Below are positions 11,710-18,878 of a stretch of DNA of 34,939 nt, piece after piece. The translations under genes were made by a program, and so were the position numbers. The stretch is from Alphaproteobacteria bacterium (GTDB taxonomy: Bacteria > Pseudomonadota > Alphaproteobacteria > RF32 > CAG-239). The stretch is taken from assembly GCA_015062235.1 (NCBI GenBank), contig SUUZ01000012.1, positions 1-34,939 on the forward strand. The letters are read 5' to 3'. The notes under the pieces are model-generated. The model was not told the origin of the DNA. It made no database searches and was given only the letters and a program-made list of their open reading frames with translations. Numbering within the stretch: the stretch's first letter is position 1; each line of letters starts with the position of its first letter.

Positions 11710-12768
11710 ATGGAAATAACAGTTGTTGTGCAAGGGGCTGTATCCGCAGAGTTAACACCGTTTTGTTTAAAAAGTATTCGTCATCATTTACCAAAAGCAA
11801 CTATAATTTTATCTACATGGAAGGGTACGAATGTTTCTGGATTAGATTATGATAATGTTATTTTTAATGATGATCCAGGTGCTATAGCAAGAATGTATGC
11901 TGCTGAAAAAAATATTAATGACAATCCAAATAATATTAATCGACAGATTGTTTCAACTTTTAACGGTTTAAAACAAGTTAAAACAAAATATGCATTAAAA
12001 ATTCGTACAGATTTTGTAATTAAAAATACAAATTTTATACAATATATATCTAAATTTAATCATTTTTCAAAAAAATATCGTATTTTTGAAAATAGAGTTT
12101 TATGTGTAATGGCTGATAAACCTAATGAGAAACCCTTTTTTCCGTATGATTTTTTGTTTTTTGGATTAACAAAAGATTTGTTAAATTTGTTCGATATTCC
12201 GTTAATGACAGAAACTGATGCTAATTATTTTTTATCGCATACCCCTATAAATACTGAAAAATATCAGAGTATCCAAGGATTGTTTAAATATATTCCTGAA
12301 CAACATATTTTTATGAATTGCTTGGCTAAAAAGTATCCTTCAGTTTACTCTATTATGCAAGATTGTTCAGATGCATCAGCAGAAAGTATAAAAGCAGGGG
12401 AAGAAGCATTAGTAAATAATTTTTGTTGTCTTAATTTTGAACAATATGGAATTTATCCATTAAAAGATAGTTTAAAATGGCTTTATACAGAGAAACGTTT
12501 TCATATGCTTTTTCACGAGGAGTGGCTAGAACTTTATAAGAAATATTGTGATCATGATTATAGGATTAATACACATTTTAGAAAAAAGTTTGAAATAGAG
12601 AATCTTATTTCGAAACTAAAAAAACATAAAAATCAATTTGATAATTCATCCATTATAAATAAACCAATAGCACTATTTAAATGTTTTATTGATGTTTTAA
12701 GAATCTTTATGAAAATTATTATTAAAAGCATTATTAAACTATATTTAATGCTGACAAAATTGTTGTAA
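11710..12768 (+). CDS. WavE-like lipopolysaccharide/capsule synthesis protein
   Basis: A 352-residue protein with the hallmark WavE order: VVVQGAV near residue 5, CLKSIRHHLPKATIILSTW (19-37), NDDPGA, NINRQIVSTFNGL (76-88), and KTKYALKIRTDFV (about 93-105). The family is regarded as glycosyltransferase-like and works on cell-surface glycans. It is the last gene of the operon. Its final ten or so codons read through sequence that, in another frame, encodes the end of an ABC transporter, so the native C-terminus may have been altered by the recombination that created the junction near 12738. Confidence 0.8.
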   Translation: MEITVVVQGAVSAELTPFCLKSIRHHLPKATIILSTWKGTNVSGLDYDNVIFNDDPGAIARMYAAEKNINDNPNNINRQIVSTFNGLKQVKTKYALKIRTDFVIKNTNFIQYISKFNHFSKKYRIFENRVLCVMADKPNEKPFFPYDFLFFGLTKDLLNLFDIPLMTETDANYFLSHTPINTEKYQSIQGLFKYIPEQHIFMNCLAKKYPSVYSIMQDCSDASAESIKAGEEALVNNFCCLNFEQYGIYPLKDSLKWLYTEKRFHMLFHEEWLELYKKYCDHDYRINTHFRKKFEIENLISKLKKHKNQFDNSSIINKPIALFKCFIDVLRIFMKIIIKSIIKLYLMLTKLL

Positions 12769-12863
12769 ACTATGGTGAAATTGTAGAAATAGGAACACAT
12801 GAAGAATTATTGGCAAAAGATAACTCAATCTATGGTTCTCTTTACAAAACACAGATTAAATAG
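12738..12863 (+). pseudogene. 3' remnant of an ABC transporter (exporter/flippase) gene
   Basis: Read in the frame ending at the TAG of 12861-12863, this stretch encodes TIFNADKIVV, then YGEIVEIGTHEELL, and ends GSLYKTQIK. That matches the post-H-loop end of ABC exporters of the MsbA/PglK type (usual form ADKIxVLxxGxIxExGTHEELL). A stop codon lies in the same frame at 12735, so the homology begins abruptly and the rest of the gene is absent. The first part overlaps the end of the WavE-like gene in a different frame. The natural reading is that an older locus ended in an ABC transporter and was replaced by recombination, leaving only its last 40 or so codons. Confidence 0.8.
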
Positions 12864-13278
12864 CAATATTACCTATCATTTGAAACTTAAGATTTGTGAG
12901 TTCTTCGGATAATCTATCAGCTCGTGCTTTTTCAAGCAAATACTGCTGTTTGTAATAGTTTGCATCATTTTGCGCCTCGACCAATTCACGCAAAATCAAG
13001 GTCTTTTCCACGTTACTCATGTTGATGCCATCTAGGGGGCTAAATTTGCGCTCAGAGAGCGATAATTGTCTTCTGCCCTTATCGTCACAGGATTTTATCA
13101 AATACCCCTCACGGACGAGTTTATTGACCATTACTTTGGTTGACGATGTTGTACAGCAAATCACCTCTGCCAGTTTTTCGTTGTTCATAAAAAATTTGAA
13201 ATCGCCTTTTGTCTTGTAACCAATGAAAGTTAATATAAAACGCTCGGTTATTGAAAGCTCTGCTTTACTTCTGCTCAT
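12856..13278 (-). CDS. winged-helix/HTH regulator with C-terminal coiled coil
   Basis: A 140-residue protein. Residues 8-75 form an HTH_36-like DNA-binding domain: LSITERFILTFIGYKT, then NNEKLAEVICCTTSSTKVMV with the recognition helix, then LVREGYLIKSCDDKGRRQ as wing. Residues 90-130 are heptad-rich and likely a dimerising coiled coil. AAGGAG precedes the ATG by 8 nt. It points towards the glycan operon and its stop overlaps the stop of the ABC remnant. Upstream lies an array of six palindromic sites (13360-13493), which it probably binds, giving autoregulation. A role as a small replication or partition factor is a weaker alternative. Its target genes are unknown. Confidence 0.72.
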   Translation of the reverse strand: MSRSKAELSITERFILTFIGYKTKGDFKFFMNNEKLAEVICCTTSSTKVMVNKLVREGYLIKSCDDKGRRQLSLSERKFSPLDGINMSNVEKTLILRELVEAQNDANYYKQQYLLEKARADRLSEELTNLKFQMIGNIAI

Positions 13279-13359
13279 ATTTTTTCTCCTTAATACATTT
13301 TTTAACAGAAGTATTTATCTGCAGATTTTACGTTTTGTAATTTTAACAAAATTGGCGGC

Positions 13360-13493
13360 GGAAACGTATATTTCCTGCGGCGAAATGTATATTTCCACTT
13401 TTTGCCCAAATGGAAACGTATATTTCCACTAGTGGAAACGTATATTTCCAGCAGCGGAAACGTATATTTCCGTAGGTGGAAACGTATATTTCC
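13360..13493. repeat. six-copy operator/iteron-like array
   Basis: The 16-bp unit GGAAACGTATATTTCC occurs at 13360-13375, 13412-13427, 13434-13449, 13456-13471 and 13478-13493, with a two-mismatch copy at 13381-13396. Starts are 21, 31, 22, 22 and 22 bp apart, so copies 3-6 lie on the same helix face. Each is an imperfect palindrome (GGAAA-N6-TTTCC), as expected for a dimeric HTH protein. The array ends 82 bp upstream of the minus-strand HTH gene and is followed by very AT-rich DNA (about 13549-13625). Both facts fit an operator array and would also fit an iteron origin. Confidence 0.85.
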
Positions 13494-13670
13494 GCAGCCA
13501 ATTGCTGAAAGTGTTGGTATGCAAGGGATTGAGGGCTGTTTTTTGCTCCTATAATAGTATTATAATATAATTAAAATAGCTATTATAATAGGCAAAATAA
13601 AATAGCTTTTTCTTTTTAGATGACAATACAAAGCAATTTGAGAAATAAGAAATTAAAATAATGAGAGTGA

Positions 13671-13690
13671 TTTAATTCCCGGGAATTAAA
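13671..13690. repeat. 20-bp perfect palindrome
   Basis: TTTAATTCCCGGGAATTAAA is perfectly self-complementary with no loop. It could be a protein-binding site. No adjacent promoter is clear. Confidence 0.7.
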
Positions 13691-13730
13691 AGAAACCAGA
13701 AACGGAGAGCGGATTTACCTAACAAAGAAA

Positions 13731-13757
13731 AGAGCTGTAGGAAATTACTACAGCTCT
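13731..13757. terminator. 10-bp stem-loop, possible terminator
   Basis: AGAGCTGTAG and CTACAGCTCT pair perfectly around a 7-nt loop. The plus-strand tail is AATTTGTT and the minus-strand tail is TTTCTTTGTT, so a weak bidirectional terminator is possible. No gene clearly ends here, and it may be a remnant or an insulator. Confidence 0.5.
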
Positions 13758-13807
13758 AATTTGTTAAAAAACATATTAATGAAGTAAAAGTCAATTATTA
13801 ACTTCAC

Positions 13808-13875
13808 ATGTATTTATCAGTTAATTAAGCGAATTTGTTAAAATAAAAAATTACAAGTTGTAATGATAAATACAT
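13808..13875. promoter_or_regulatory. paired inverted repeats upstream of ankyrin gene
   Basis: ATGTATTTATCA (13808-13819) is the exact reverse complement of TGATAAATACAT (13864-13875). Between them is the odd-length palindrome TTACAAGTTGTAA at 13851-13863. The group lies 25-90 bp before the ankyrin gene start and probably includes its operator. Confidence 0.5.
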
Positions 13876-13900
13876 TTGTAAAGAAGAAAAAGGAGATAAA

Positions 13901-14443
13901 ATGTTAACTTTCAATCCAGAAAACCAAACTTATTCAAAACTAATTCATATTGATGAATTCCCTGAAATGCAAAAGAAAATGGAACAGATTGCCGAGCGAG
14001 TGAAGAACGCACCGGTGTTTCCTGTGGCTAATTATGAAAGCGAAGCGGAGCTTTGCATTGATTGCGTTGATGAGATACAAAAGATGATAGAAATGGAAAA
14101 CTTCCAAATTAACACACCAATAAACCGCCGAAGAGCTACACTTTTCTTGGTCGCTTGCTACTTTTGCTCTACCATAGAGCCGATTGAATATCTGCTCGAA
14201 CAAGGAAGCGAAATCAACCGAACCGATATATTTGGCTATAATGCAATAATGTCAGTAATTTTGAACGAAAATATGACTGATGACCTAAAACTAGATGTAA
14301 TTCAGATGTTAATTGATAAAGGATGCGATGTAAATTGGCTCAATTATCAACGAGAAACAGCACTTCTTATCGCTTTGGAACGAATTGAAATAGATATCGC
14401 AAATCTACTTTTAGATAATGGAGCTGTGATTTACAAGGAGTAA
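13901..14443 (+). CDS. ankyrin-repeat protein
   Basis: A 180-residue protein. The first 75 or so residues are unrecognised. From about residue 80 three or four ankyrin units follow, with ATLFLVACYF, PIEYLLEQGSEINRTDIFG, DVIQMLIDKGCDVNWLN, ETALLIALER and IANLLLDNGAVI. Ankyrin repeats mediate protein binding, so it may act on a host or phage protein or as an immunity or regulatory partner. AAGGAG lies 5 nt before the ATG. It stands alone between a promoter-like inverted-repeat region and the ATPase gene. A second ankyrin protein is encoded at 17455-17970. Confidence 0.82.
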   Translation: MLTFNPENQTYSKLIHIDEFPEMQKKMEQIAERVKNAPVFPVANYESEAELCIDCVDEIQKMIEMENFQINTPINRRRATLFLVACYFCSTIEPIEYLLEQGSEINRTDIFGYNAIMSVILNENMTDDLKLDVIQMLIDKGCDVNWLNYQRETALLIALERIEIDIANLLLDNGAVIYKE

Positions 14444-14504
14444 GCCCACTAAACAATAAATTCTCCTATAAAATCGCTACTTTTATATAAGGTGGTAGTT
14501 TGTT

Positions 14505-14612
14505 CATTTTAGAAAATGCCGACTTGTCGGCAAAATCTAAAATACTCTTGACTTTTATCTATTTAATGTATATCATTTTAGAAAATACCGACTTGTCGGC
14601 AAAATCTAAAAT
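14505..14612. repeat. two-copy 39-bp palindromic operator
   Basis: Copies at 14505-14543 and 14574-14612 differ at one base and are 69 bp apart. Each has an inner palindrome (GCCGAC-TT-GTCGGC in copy 1, ACCGAC in copy 2) and outer arms ATTTTAGA and TCTAAAAT. Copy 2 overlaps the -10 and start region of the ATPase promoter and copy 1 lies upstream of its -35, a typical looping-repressor layout. Confidence 0.85.
14548..14576 (+). promoter_or_regulatory. sigma70-type promoter of the DUF4143 ATPase gene
   Basis: TTGACT (14548-14553), 17-bp spacer, TATCAT (14571-14576). The -10 shares three bases with operator copy 2. Confidence 0.72.
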
Positions 14613-14622
14613 GGAGGCAATT

Positions 14623-15876
14623 ATGGAAATCAAAAGAGATACCTACTTAAATCAACTTATTAGCCACAAACACAATGGTTTTATTAAGATAATCAGTGGT
14701 ATCCGTCGTTGTGGCAAATCATATATGTTATTTGAGTTATTCTATAACCACTTATTAGAAAACGATGTAAAAGAAGACCATATTATCTCTATTCAATTAG
14801 ATACCAGAGAAGATGAAAAATATCGCAATCCTGATGAATGCACAAGTTATGTAAAAGAAAGAATACAAGACAAAGATATGTATTATCTGCTACTTGATGA
14901 AGTTCAAATGATGGAAGATTTTGAAAGCGTTTTGAACGGATTTTTACGAATTAAAAACTTGGATATTTATGTAACTGGAAGTAATTCTAAATTTTTATCA
15001 ACTGATATTGTTACAGAATTTAGAGGTAGAGGAGATGAAATTCGTATTCATCCATTGAGTTTTGCCGAATTTTATGCTCATAAAAACACAGATTGGGACG
15101 ATGCTTGGAATGAGTATAGTGTATATGGAGGAATGCCTGCATTATTCAAATTCAATACAGATATTGAAAAAGCAAAATATTTGCAGAATTTGTATAAAGA
15201 AACTTACTTAAAGGATATTATAGCAAGAAACAAAATACAAAACTCTGAAGAATTAGAAGAATTGCTTGCTGTTGTTGCATCTAATATCGGTTCTTTAACA
15301 AATCCTCAAAAACTAGCAGATACATTCAAAAGCAAGAAACATTTAGATTTAACAGCACCGACAATAAAGAATTACCTATCTTTCTTAGAAGATGCATTCT
15401 TAATAAACAAAGTGCTTCGTTATGATATAAAAGGAAAGAAATACATCAATACACCTGCAAAATATTACTTTACTGATGTAGGATTAAGAAACGCAGAAAT
15501 TAATTTCCGTCAGCGAGAAGAAACTCATCTTATGGAAAATGTTATATATAATGAATTAACTATAAGAGGTTACCAAGTTGATATTGGAGAAGTTACAGTT
15601 ACAGAGAAAAATACTGCAGGGAAAAAGCAAGAAAAGAAATTAGAAGTTGATTTTGTAGTTAATTTGGGAAGCAAAAGATATTACATACAATCAGCATATA
15701 GTATGCCTACTGAAGAAAAACAAAAACAGGAAGAAAGGTCACTTCTTAATATTCCTGATGGATTTAAGAAAATCATTATCGTTGGAGGTAGCAGAAAACC
15801 GTACTACAATGAATCTGGTATTTTAATTGTAGGGTTAAAAGATTTCTTATTATCACCTGAAAGTTTAGACTTTTAG
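14623..15876 (+). CDS. AAA-type ATPase with DUF4143 C-terminal domain
   Basis: A 417-residue ATPase of the AAA_14/DUF4143 family common in gut bacteria. Walker A is GIRRCGKS (26-33), Walker B is YYLLLDEVQ (87-95), and the sensor-like VTGSNSKFL spans 117-125. The C-terminal part has MENVIYNELTIRGYQVDIG, then KLEVDFVV, then YIQSAYSM, a PD-(D/E)xK-like arrangement. The cellular role of the family is poorly known. I chose ATG 14623 because GGAGG (14613-14617) is well placed. The longer frame upstream would only translate the two operator repeats. It is transcribed from its own promoter and probably repressed through those repeats, possibly by its own product. Confidence 0.85.
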   Translation: MEIKRDTYLNQLISHKHNGFIKIISGIRRCGKSYMLFELFYNHLLENDVKEDHIISIQLDTREDEKYRNPDECTSYVKERIQDKDMYYLLLDEVQMMEDFESVLNGFLRIKNLDIYVTGSNSKFLSTDIVTEFRGRGDEIRIHPLSFAEFYAHKNTDWDDAWNEYSVYGGMPALFKFNTDIEKAKYLQNLYKETYLKDIIARNKIQNSEELEELLAVVASNIGSLTNPQKLADTFKSKKHLDLTAPTIKNYLSFLEDAFLINKVLRYDIKGKKYINTPAKYYFTDVGLRNAEINFRQREETHLMENVIYNELTIRGYQVDIGEVTVTEKNTAGKKQEKKLEVDFVVNLGSKRYYIQSAYSMPTEEKQKQEERSLLNIPDGFKKIIIVGGSRKPYYNESGILIVGLKDFLLSPESLDF

Positions 15877-15894
15877 AGTATAAAAAAGATATTG

Positions 15895-16269
15895 TTATTT
15901 CAAATACTCTCTAACCAAACCTTGGATTTCAGCGGCAAGTCCCATTGCACGAAGCAATTTATTGTATTTGTCGCTTTTATCAGTCATTTCAAAAAAGGCG
16001 TAACCTATCATATTTCCAAGCAAATCAGCACGTTTCATAACATCTTGAAGCAATTCTTCAAAAGTGCCGTTATAGGCTTCATTTAATATTTTGTAGTTTT
16101 TAATCTTTTTGCGATTTTCATTCAAAAACTCGTTTAAACAATCAATATCTTTGAAATTTTTATACCCTTTACGATTTGTAACAGTCTCAATCAACACCTT
16201 CATTTCTTTATCCTTTGGCTTATAAAGGTATTTATTTGTATTAAAGCTATCGCATATAATGCAATTCAT
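15895..16269 (-). CDS. hypothetical protein with N-terminal CxxC
   Basis: About 124 residues from ATG 16269; not recognised. It begins MNCIICDSF, a single CxxC that could bind zinc, followed by a mostly helical charged protein with LLQDVMKRADLLGNMIGYAFF and LLRAMGLAAEIQGLVREYL at the C-terminus. The start is uncertain. ATG 16269 lacks a clear Shine-Dalgarno, while the internal ATG at 16203 has AAAGGA 7-8 nt upstream, although that also reads as a lysine-rich codon run. It is divergent from the TIR gene, with a 23-bp palindrome between them, and convergent with the ATPase gene. Confidence 0.55.
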   Translation of the reverse strand: MNCIICDSFNTNKYLYKPKDKEMKVLIETVTNRKGYKNFKDIDCLNEFLNENRKKIKNYKILNEAYNGTFEELLQDVMKRADLLGNMIGYAFFEMTDKSDKYNKLLRAMGLAAEIQGLVREYLK

Positions 16270-16343
16270 GTATTTTTTTAGAACAAAGTGTGAACAAAAC
16301 AATATTTATACTTTGCTTAGTCTGTATAACAATATACCATATC

Positions 16344-16366
16344 AATTGAGTAGATTCTACTCAATT
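16344..16366. promoter_or_regulatory. 23-bp perfect palindrome before TIR gene
   Basis: Arms AATTGAGTAGA and TCTACTCAATT flank a single T with no mismatch. It lies 33 bp upstream of the TIR-like start, in the divergent region with the minus-strand gene, and is a strong candidate operator for one or both. Confidence 0.72.
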
Positions 16367-16398
16367 ACAAAGGTTTAATAGTTAAGAAAGAAAAAAAT

Positions 16399-16803
16399 AT
16401 GATTAATACAAAAAATTTATTTATAAGTCACTCCTGGACATATTCTGATAGTTATAACAGACTTGTGAAATTATTGGATGAATCCAGTTATTTTAGTTAT
16501 AGAAATTATTCAGTTCCTAAAGATGACCCTATACATAATGCAAACAATGATAGAGAACTATATGAAGCAATTACTACACAAATAAGATGTTGTAGTGTTG
16601 TAATTATATTAGCAGGTGTTTACTCTACTTATAGCAAATGGATTAATAAAGAAATTGAGATAGCAAAAAAATTAAACAAACCAATTATTGCTATTGAACC
16701 ATATGCTGCAGAAAAAACATCATCTGTTGTTAAAGCTAATGCCAACAAAGTTGTTAAGTGGAATTCAAATTCTATAGTATCAGCAATTAGAGAGGTATGT
16801 TAA
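16399..16803 (+). CDS. TIR-like domain protein (ThsB/MTH538 type)
   Basis: A 134-residue protein that is nearly all one TIR-like domain. It has KNLFISHSW (5-13) at strand A, RCCSVVIILAG (63-73), YSTYSKWINKEIEIA (75-89) where the W-x3-E pair (Trp81, Glu85) sits at the expected active-site position, and KPIIAIEPYA (94-103). Such domains in Thoeris ThsB and related defence proteins make cyclic ADP-ribose-type signals from NAD+, or degrade NAD+. It is coupled by a TAATG junction to a membrane protein, which suggests a two-gene antiphage unit in which the membrane partner is the effector or a scaffold. No ThsA-like gene is present. Function is inferred. Confidence 0.8.
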   Translation: MINTKNLFISHSWTYSDSYNRLVKLLDESSYFSYRNYSVPKDDPIHNANNDRELYEAITTQIRCCSVVIILAGVYSTYSKWINKEIEIAKKLNKPIIAIEPYAAEKTSSVVKANANKVVKWNSNSIVSAIREVC

Positions 16804-17246
16804 TGGCAGAAGATTTAAATCAAAAAATAGAGATTTATAAAACATATGTTGAATCTGCTCAAAAGATTTCTGAGCAGCGATGTAATATTAATAATGTTTT
16901 TATGACATTTAATATTGGACTTATTGGCTTACAAGCATTTGTAAACATTTTTGTTTTAGTATTATTTGCTATTTTAACAAATATTATTTGGATAGTTCAA
17001 ATAAAAACCTACAAAACAATCAATAAAGCAAAGTTTCATATTATTAATTCAATTGAAAAAGAATTACCTTATTCACCTTTTAAGGATGAATATGATATTT
17101 TGAAGAATCAGAAGAATTATATGTGTACTTCAAGCGAACTTTTAATTCCCAAAATATTAATTGCATTTTATATTATTGGTGGAATACTATACAAATTTAA
17201 GGACTTTTTTATTGAAATATTGAAAGAAATAATATGTTCATGTTAA
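16803..17246 (+). CDS. small membrane protein paired with TIR (RipA-like)
   Basis: A 147-residue protein with a charged N-terminal helix (LNQKIEIYKTYVESAQKISE), a hydrophobic hairpin at about 33-66, an amphipathic middle containing INSIEKELPYSPF, and a third hydrophobic stretch at about 116-134. The N-terminal pattern and the LPYSPF region recall small oligomeric membrane proteins annotated as RipA-like that often sit beside TIR genes; I hold that assignment loosely. The ATG shares a base with the TIR stop, and AGAGG at 16791-16795 suits 16803 better than the ATG at 16797. If the pair is a defence system, this protein could act at the inner membrane as the killing effector. Confidence 0.65.
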   Translation: MAEDLNQKIEIYKTYVESAQKISEQRCNINNVFMTFNIGLIGLQAFVNIFVLVLFAILTNIIWIVQIKTYKTINKAKFHIINSIEKELPYSPFKDEYDILKNQKNYMCTSSELLIPKILIAFYIIGGILYKFKDFFIEILKEIICSC

Positions 17247-17247
17247 C

Positions 17248-17287
17248 AAAAAGAATGCTCTAATTAAAAATTAGAGCATTCTTTTTT
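17248..17287 (+). terminator. Rho-independent terminator of the TIR operon
   Basis: GAATGCTCTAATT and AATTAGAGCATTC form a 13-bp perfect stem with an AAA loop, followed by TTTTTT, directly after the membrane-protein stop codon. Confidence 0.9.
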
Positions 17288-17383
17288 ACCATTTGTAATA
17301 AATGTTACAAATCCAAGCTGCTGAATTTAAAAGAAATTCTTTAGAATCAATACATTATCGTGAAAAAATGTTAATTTTGCGGC

Positions 17384-17412
17384 TTGACAGCTGAATCTTT
17401 GCATGATATCCC
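17384..17412 (+). promoter_or_regulatory. probable promoter of second ankyrin operon
   Basis: TTGACA at 17384-17389 with TATCCC at 17407-17412 (17-bp spacer). The -35 is perfect and the -10 is weak. A GGC/GCC hairpin-like sequence (17415-17433) follows in the leader. Confidence 0.5.
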
Positions 17413-17454
17413 AGGCGGCAATTTAAAGCCACCCGCAATTTCATGGAGATTCAA

Positions 17455-17970
17455 ATGGTTAGTAACGATAATGATTTAATGAAAGCACTTTATAACGAAG
17501 ACTTCGCAACTATCAAGACTTTGCTTGAAAATGGTGAAGATGTAAACAAACCCTACAATTCTAACGGCTACACTCCTTTTATGTTCGCCTGCCGTGAGTT
17601 TTATGAGCCCGAGGTTATTGAGCTTTTTTTATCTCATGGTGGCGATGTTCATTCTCGTAACATTTCAGGCGATACTCCTTTTATGATTGCAGCCAAGAAA
17701 CGAAGCAATCCTGCTACTTTGAAGCTTTTGCTTCAAGCTGGAAGTGATATCAATGCCCAAGACAATGCAGGCAACACAGCATTTATAAAAGTAGTAAACC
17801 ATCCGCAAGTAATGATGCGTTTGGGATTGATTGAGTTTTTTATCAATAATGATGCCGACCCCGATATCAAAAACAACCAAGGTAAAAATGTTTGGGACTA
17901 CGCCAATGATAAAGAAGGCTTGGTGGATTTGATGTTCAACTTGTATTTGGAGGATAGTTGCAATGAATAA
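17455..17970 (+). CDS. ankyrin-repeat protein
   Basis: A 171-residue protein made of four or five ankyrin units: NDLMKALYNEDFATIKTLL, NGYTPFMFACREF, PEVIELFLSHGGDVHSRN, GDTPFMIAAKKR, ATLKLLLQAGSDINAQDN, LIEFFINNDADPDIKNN. It has no signal peptide and no enzymatic domain. It is better conserved with the ankyrin consensus than the protein at 13901. Start 17455 is chosen because GGAG at 17445-17448 precedes it by 6 nt; an in-frame ATG at 17443 overlaps that site. It overlaps the DUF3768 gene by 8 nt, so the two are translated together. A protein-binding role is all that can be said. Confidence 0.85.
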   Translation: MVSNDNDLMKALYNEDFATIKTLLENGEDVNKPYNSNGYTPFMFACREFYEPEVIELFLSHGGDVHSRNISGDTPFMIAAKKRSNPATLKLLLQAGSDINAQDNAGNTAFIKVVNHPQVMMRLGLIEFFINNDADPDIKNNQGKNVWDYANDKEGLVDLMFNLYLEDSCNE

Positions 17971-18289
17971 TGTATCGGAAATCGCCAAGCTAAATGATGA
18001 GTTTAGAGCCAATCCCCCGCTTGGCACTTTGATTTTAACTGATGGTATCAGAAGTAATAGTAGTGAAGATATCGCAAGCATTATCAACAAAGTCCGCAAT
18101 TTTAATAACTTTGATGAAGATAACAATCCTTATGGCGAGAAAGATTTCGGAGCTTTTGATTTTAAGGGCAAGAAGATTTTTTGGAAGATTGATTACTATG
18201 ACAAGAAATTTTTATTTCTTTCGCCAAATGCTTGCAAACCAAAGCTAACCAACCGAGTTATGACTATAATGTATGCCGATGAATATTAG
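17963..18289 (+). CDS. DUF3768 family protein
   Basis: A 108-residue protein with the full DUF3768 pattern: IAKLNDEFR, TDGI, NKVRNFNNFDEDNNPYGEKDFGAF split across 42-65, FWKIDYYDKK (73-82), LSPN, and the C-terminal TNRVMTIMYADEY. The family is known mainly from alphaproteobacterial plasmids and integrated elements, and its function is unknown. It overlaps the ankyrin gene by 8 nt and is followed 9 nt later by a DUF1737 gene, a pairing in keeping with mobile-element accessory genes. GGAGG precedes the start. Confidence 0.88.
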   Translation: MNNVSEIAKLNDEFRANPPLGTLILTDGIRSNSSEDIASIINKVRNFNNFDEDNNPYGEKDFGAFDFKGKKIFWKIDYYDKKFLFLSPNACKPKLTNRVMTIMYADEY

Positions 18290-18298
18290 GAGGTCGCT

Positions 18299-18454
18299 AT
18301 GCAATATGATGTGATTTGTTCAACCTGTATAGATGAATTGATAAAATGGGTAAACGAGAAACTCAAGAAAGGATGGGAACTTCAAGGCGGTCTTGCCACT
18401 ATGACACAACAAATTGACTACACCGTATTTTATCAAGCAATGGTGAAGAAATAG
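18299..18454 (+). CDS. DUF1737 family small protein
   Basis: A 51-residue protein starting at ATG 18299 with AGGAGG immediately upstream. It begins MQYDVICSTCIDELIKWVN, then LKKGWELQGGLA, and ends DYTVFYQAMVKK. The order YDVxxS..L...VN..L..GWxxQGG...YxQAMV is that of DUF1737. Function is unknown. It lies between the DUF3768 gene and the next gene in the same operon. The frame has no interruption, and its match to a known small family makes it a real gene despite its size. Confidence 0.85.
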   Translation: MQYDVICSTCIDELIKWVNEKLKKGWELQGGLATMTQQIDYTVFYQAMVKK

Positions 18455-18500
18455 CTCACACCTTACAAATGGTAATAAATACCATAAGAAAGGATTGATA

Positions 18501-18866
18501 ATGAACTGGAAAAACAAATTTAAGGAAGAGTTAGTCAAAATGATAAAACGCAAAACCCCACAACCCCAAGAGGATTTAGAGCCAAATAATGGTTTGGATT
18601 ATCTGAACAAGGTTTATGAGCTTTTGCAGGAGCTTGGGATTGTTGAAAGTAAACAACAGTTTTCCGAACAATTTCTAGGCAAGAGCAAGTTTTATTATGG
18701 TGTTCTTGATTGTGAGAAACGTAAAGTCGGATGTCATTTATTGCATGACCTGACTTTGAACTTAAAGCAAATCAAGGAGTGCTTTAACAATAACCAATTA
18801 AATGAGCTGATTAAAGAAGGACAGCAAATCCTTCGCCAAAGAGTTGAGAAGTATTACAATTTGTAA
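18501..18866 (+). CDS. hypothetical protein, DUF6626-like
   Basis: A 121-residue protein. A basic N-terminus (1-35) precedes LDYLNKVYELLQELGIVESKQQFSEQFLGKSKFYYGVL split across about 33-70, which resembles the HTH-like DUF6626 proteins of alphaproteobacteria (a short helical domain with FS..FLG.S..YY). The family assignment is tentative. ATG 18501 is preferred over the upstream TTG at 18495 because AAAGGA (18488-18493) fits it. It is in a run of small genes (17455-20086) reading the same way, probably partly one transcript. Confidence 0.62.
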   Translation: MNWKNKFKEELVKMIKRKTPQPQEDLEPNNGLDYLNKVYELLQELGIVESKQQFSEQFLGKSKFYYGVLDCEKRKVGCHLLHDLTLNLKQIKECFNNNQLNELIKEGQQILRQRVEKYYNL

Positions 18867-18878
18867 AGAGAGGTAATT

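Larger units (their letters stand above)
13494..13900. other. gene-free AT-rich intergenic region
   Basis: No credible gene is visible here. The stretch from about 13549 to 13625 is almost pure A/T with repeated ATTATAATA and AAATAGCT words. The remainder carries the palindrome at 13671-13690, the hairpin at 13731-13757 and paired inverted repeats just before the next gene, each listed separately. Confidence 0.7.

Noticed and set aside
13019..13432. Plus-strand ORFs opposite and beyond the HTH gene
   Set aside because: They are shadows of the minus-strand gene and of the palindrome array and have no ribosome sites.
13360..13493. CRISPR-like repeat array
   Set aside because: Spacers are only about 5-15 bp, the repeats are operator-size palindromes, and there are no cas genes.
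14500..14622. A 41-residue N-terminal extension of the ATPase with two LSAKSK repeats
   Set aside because: It translates the two operator palindromes and the promoter; GGAGG fits ATG 14623.
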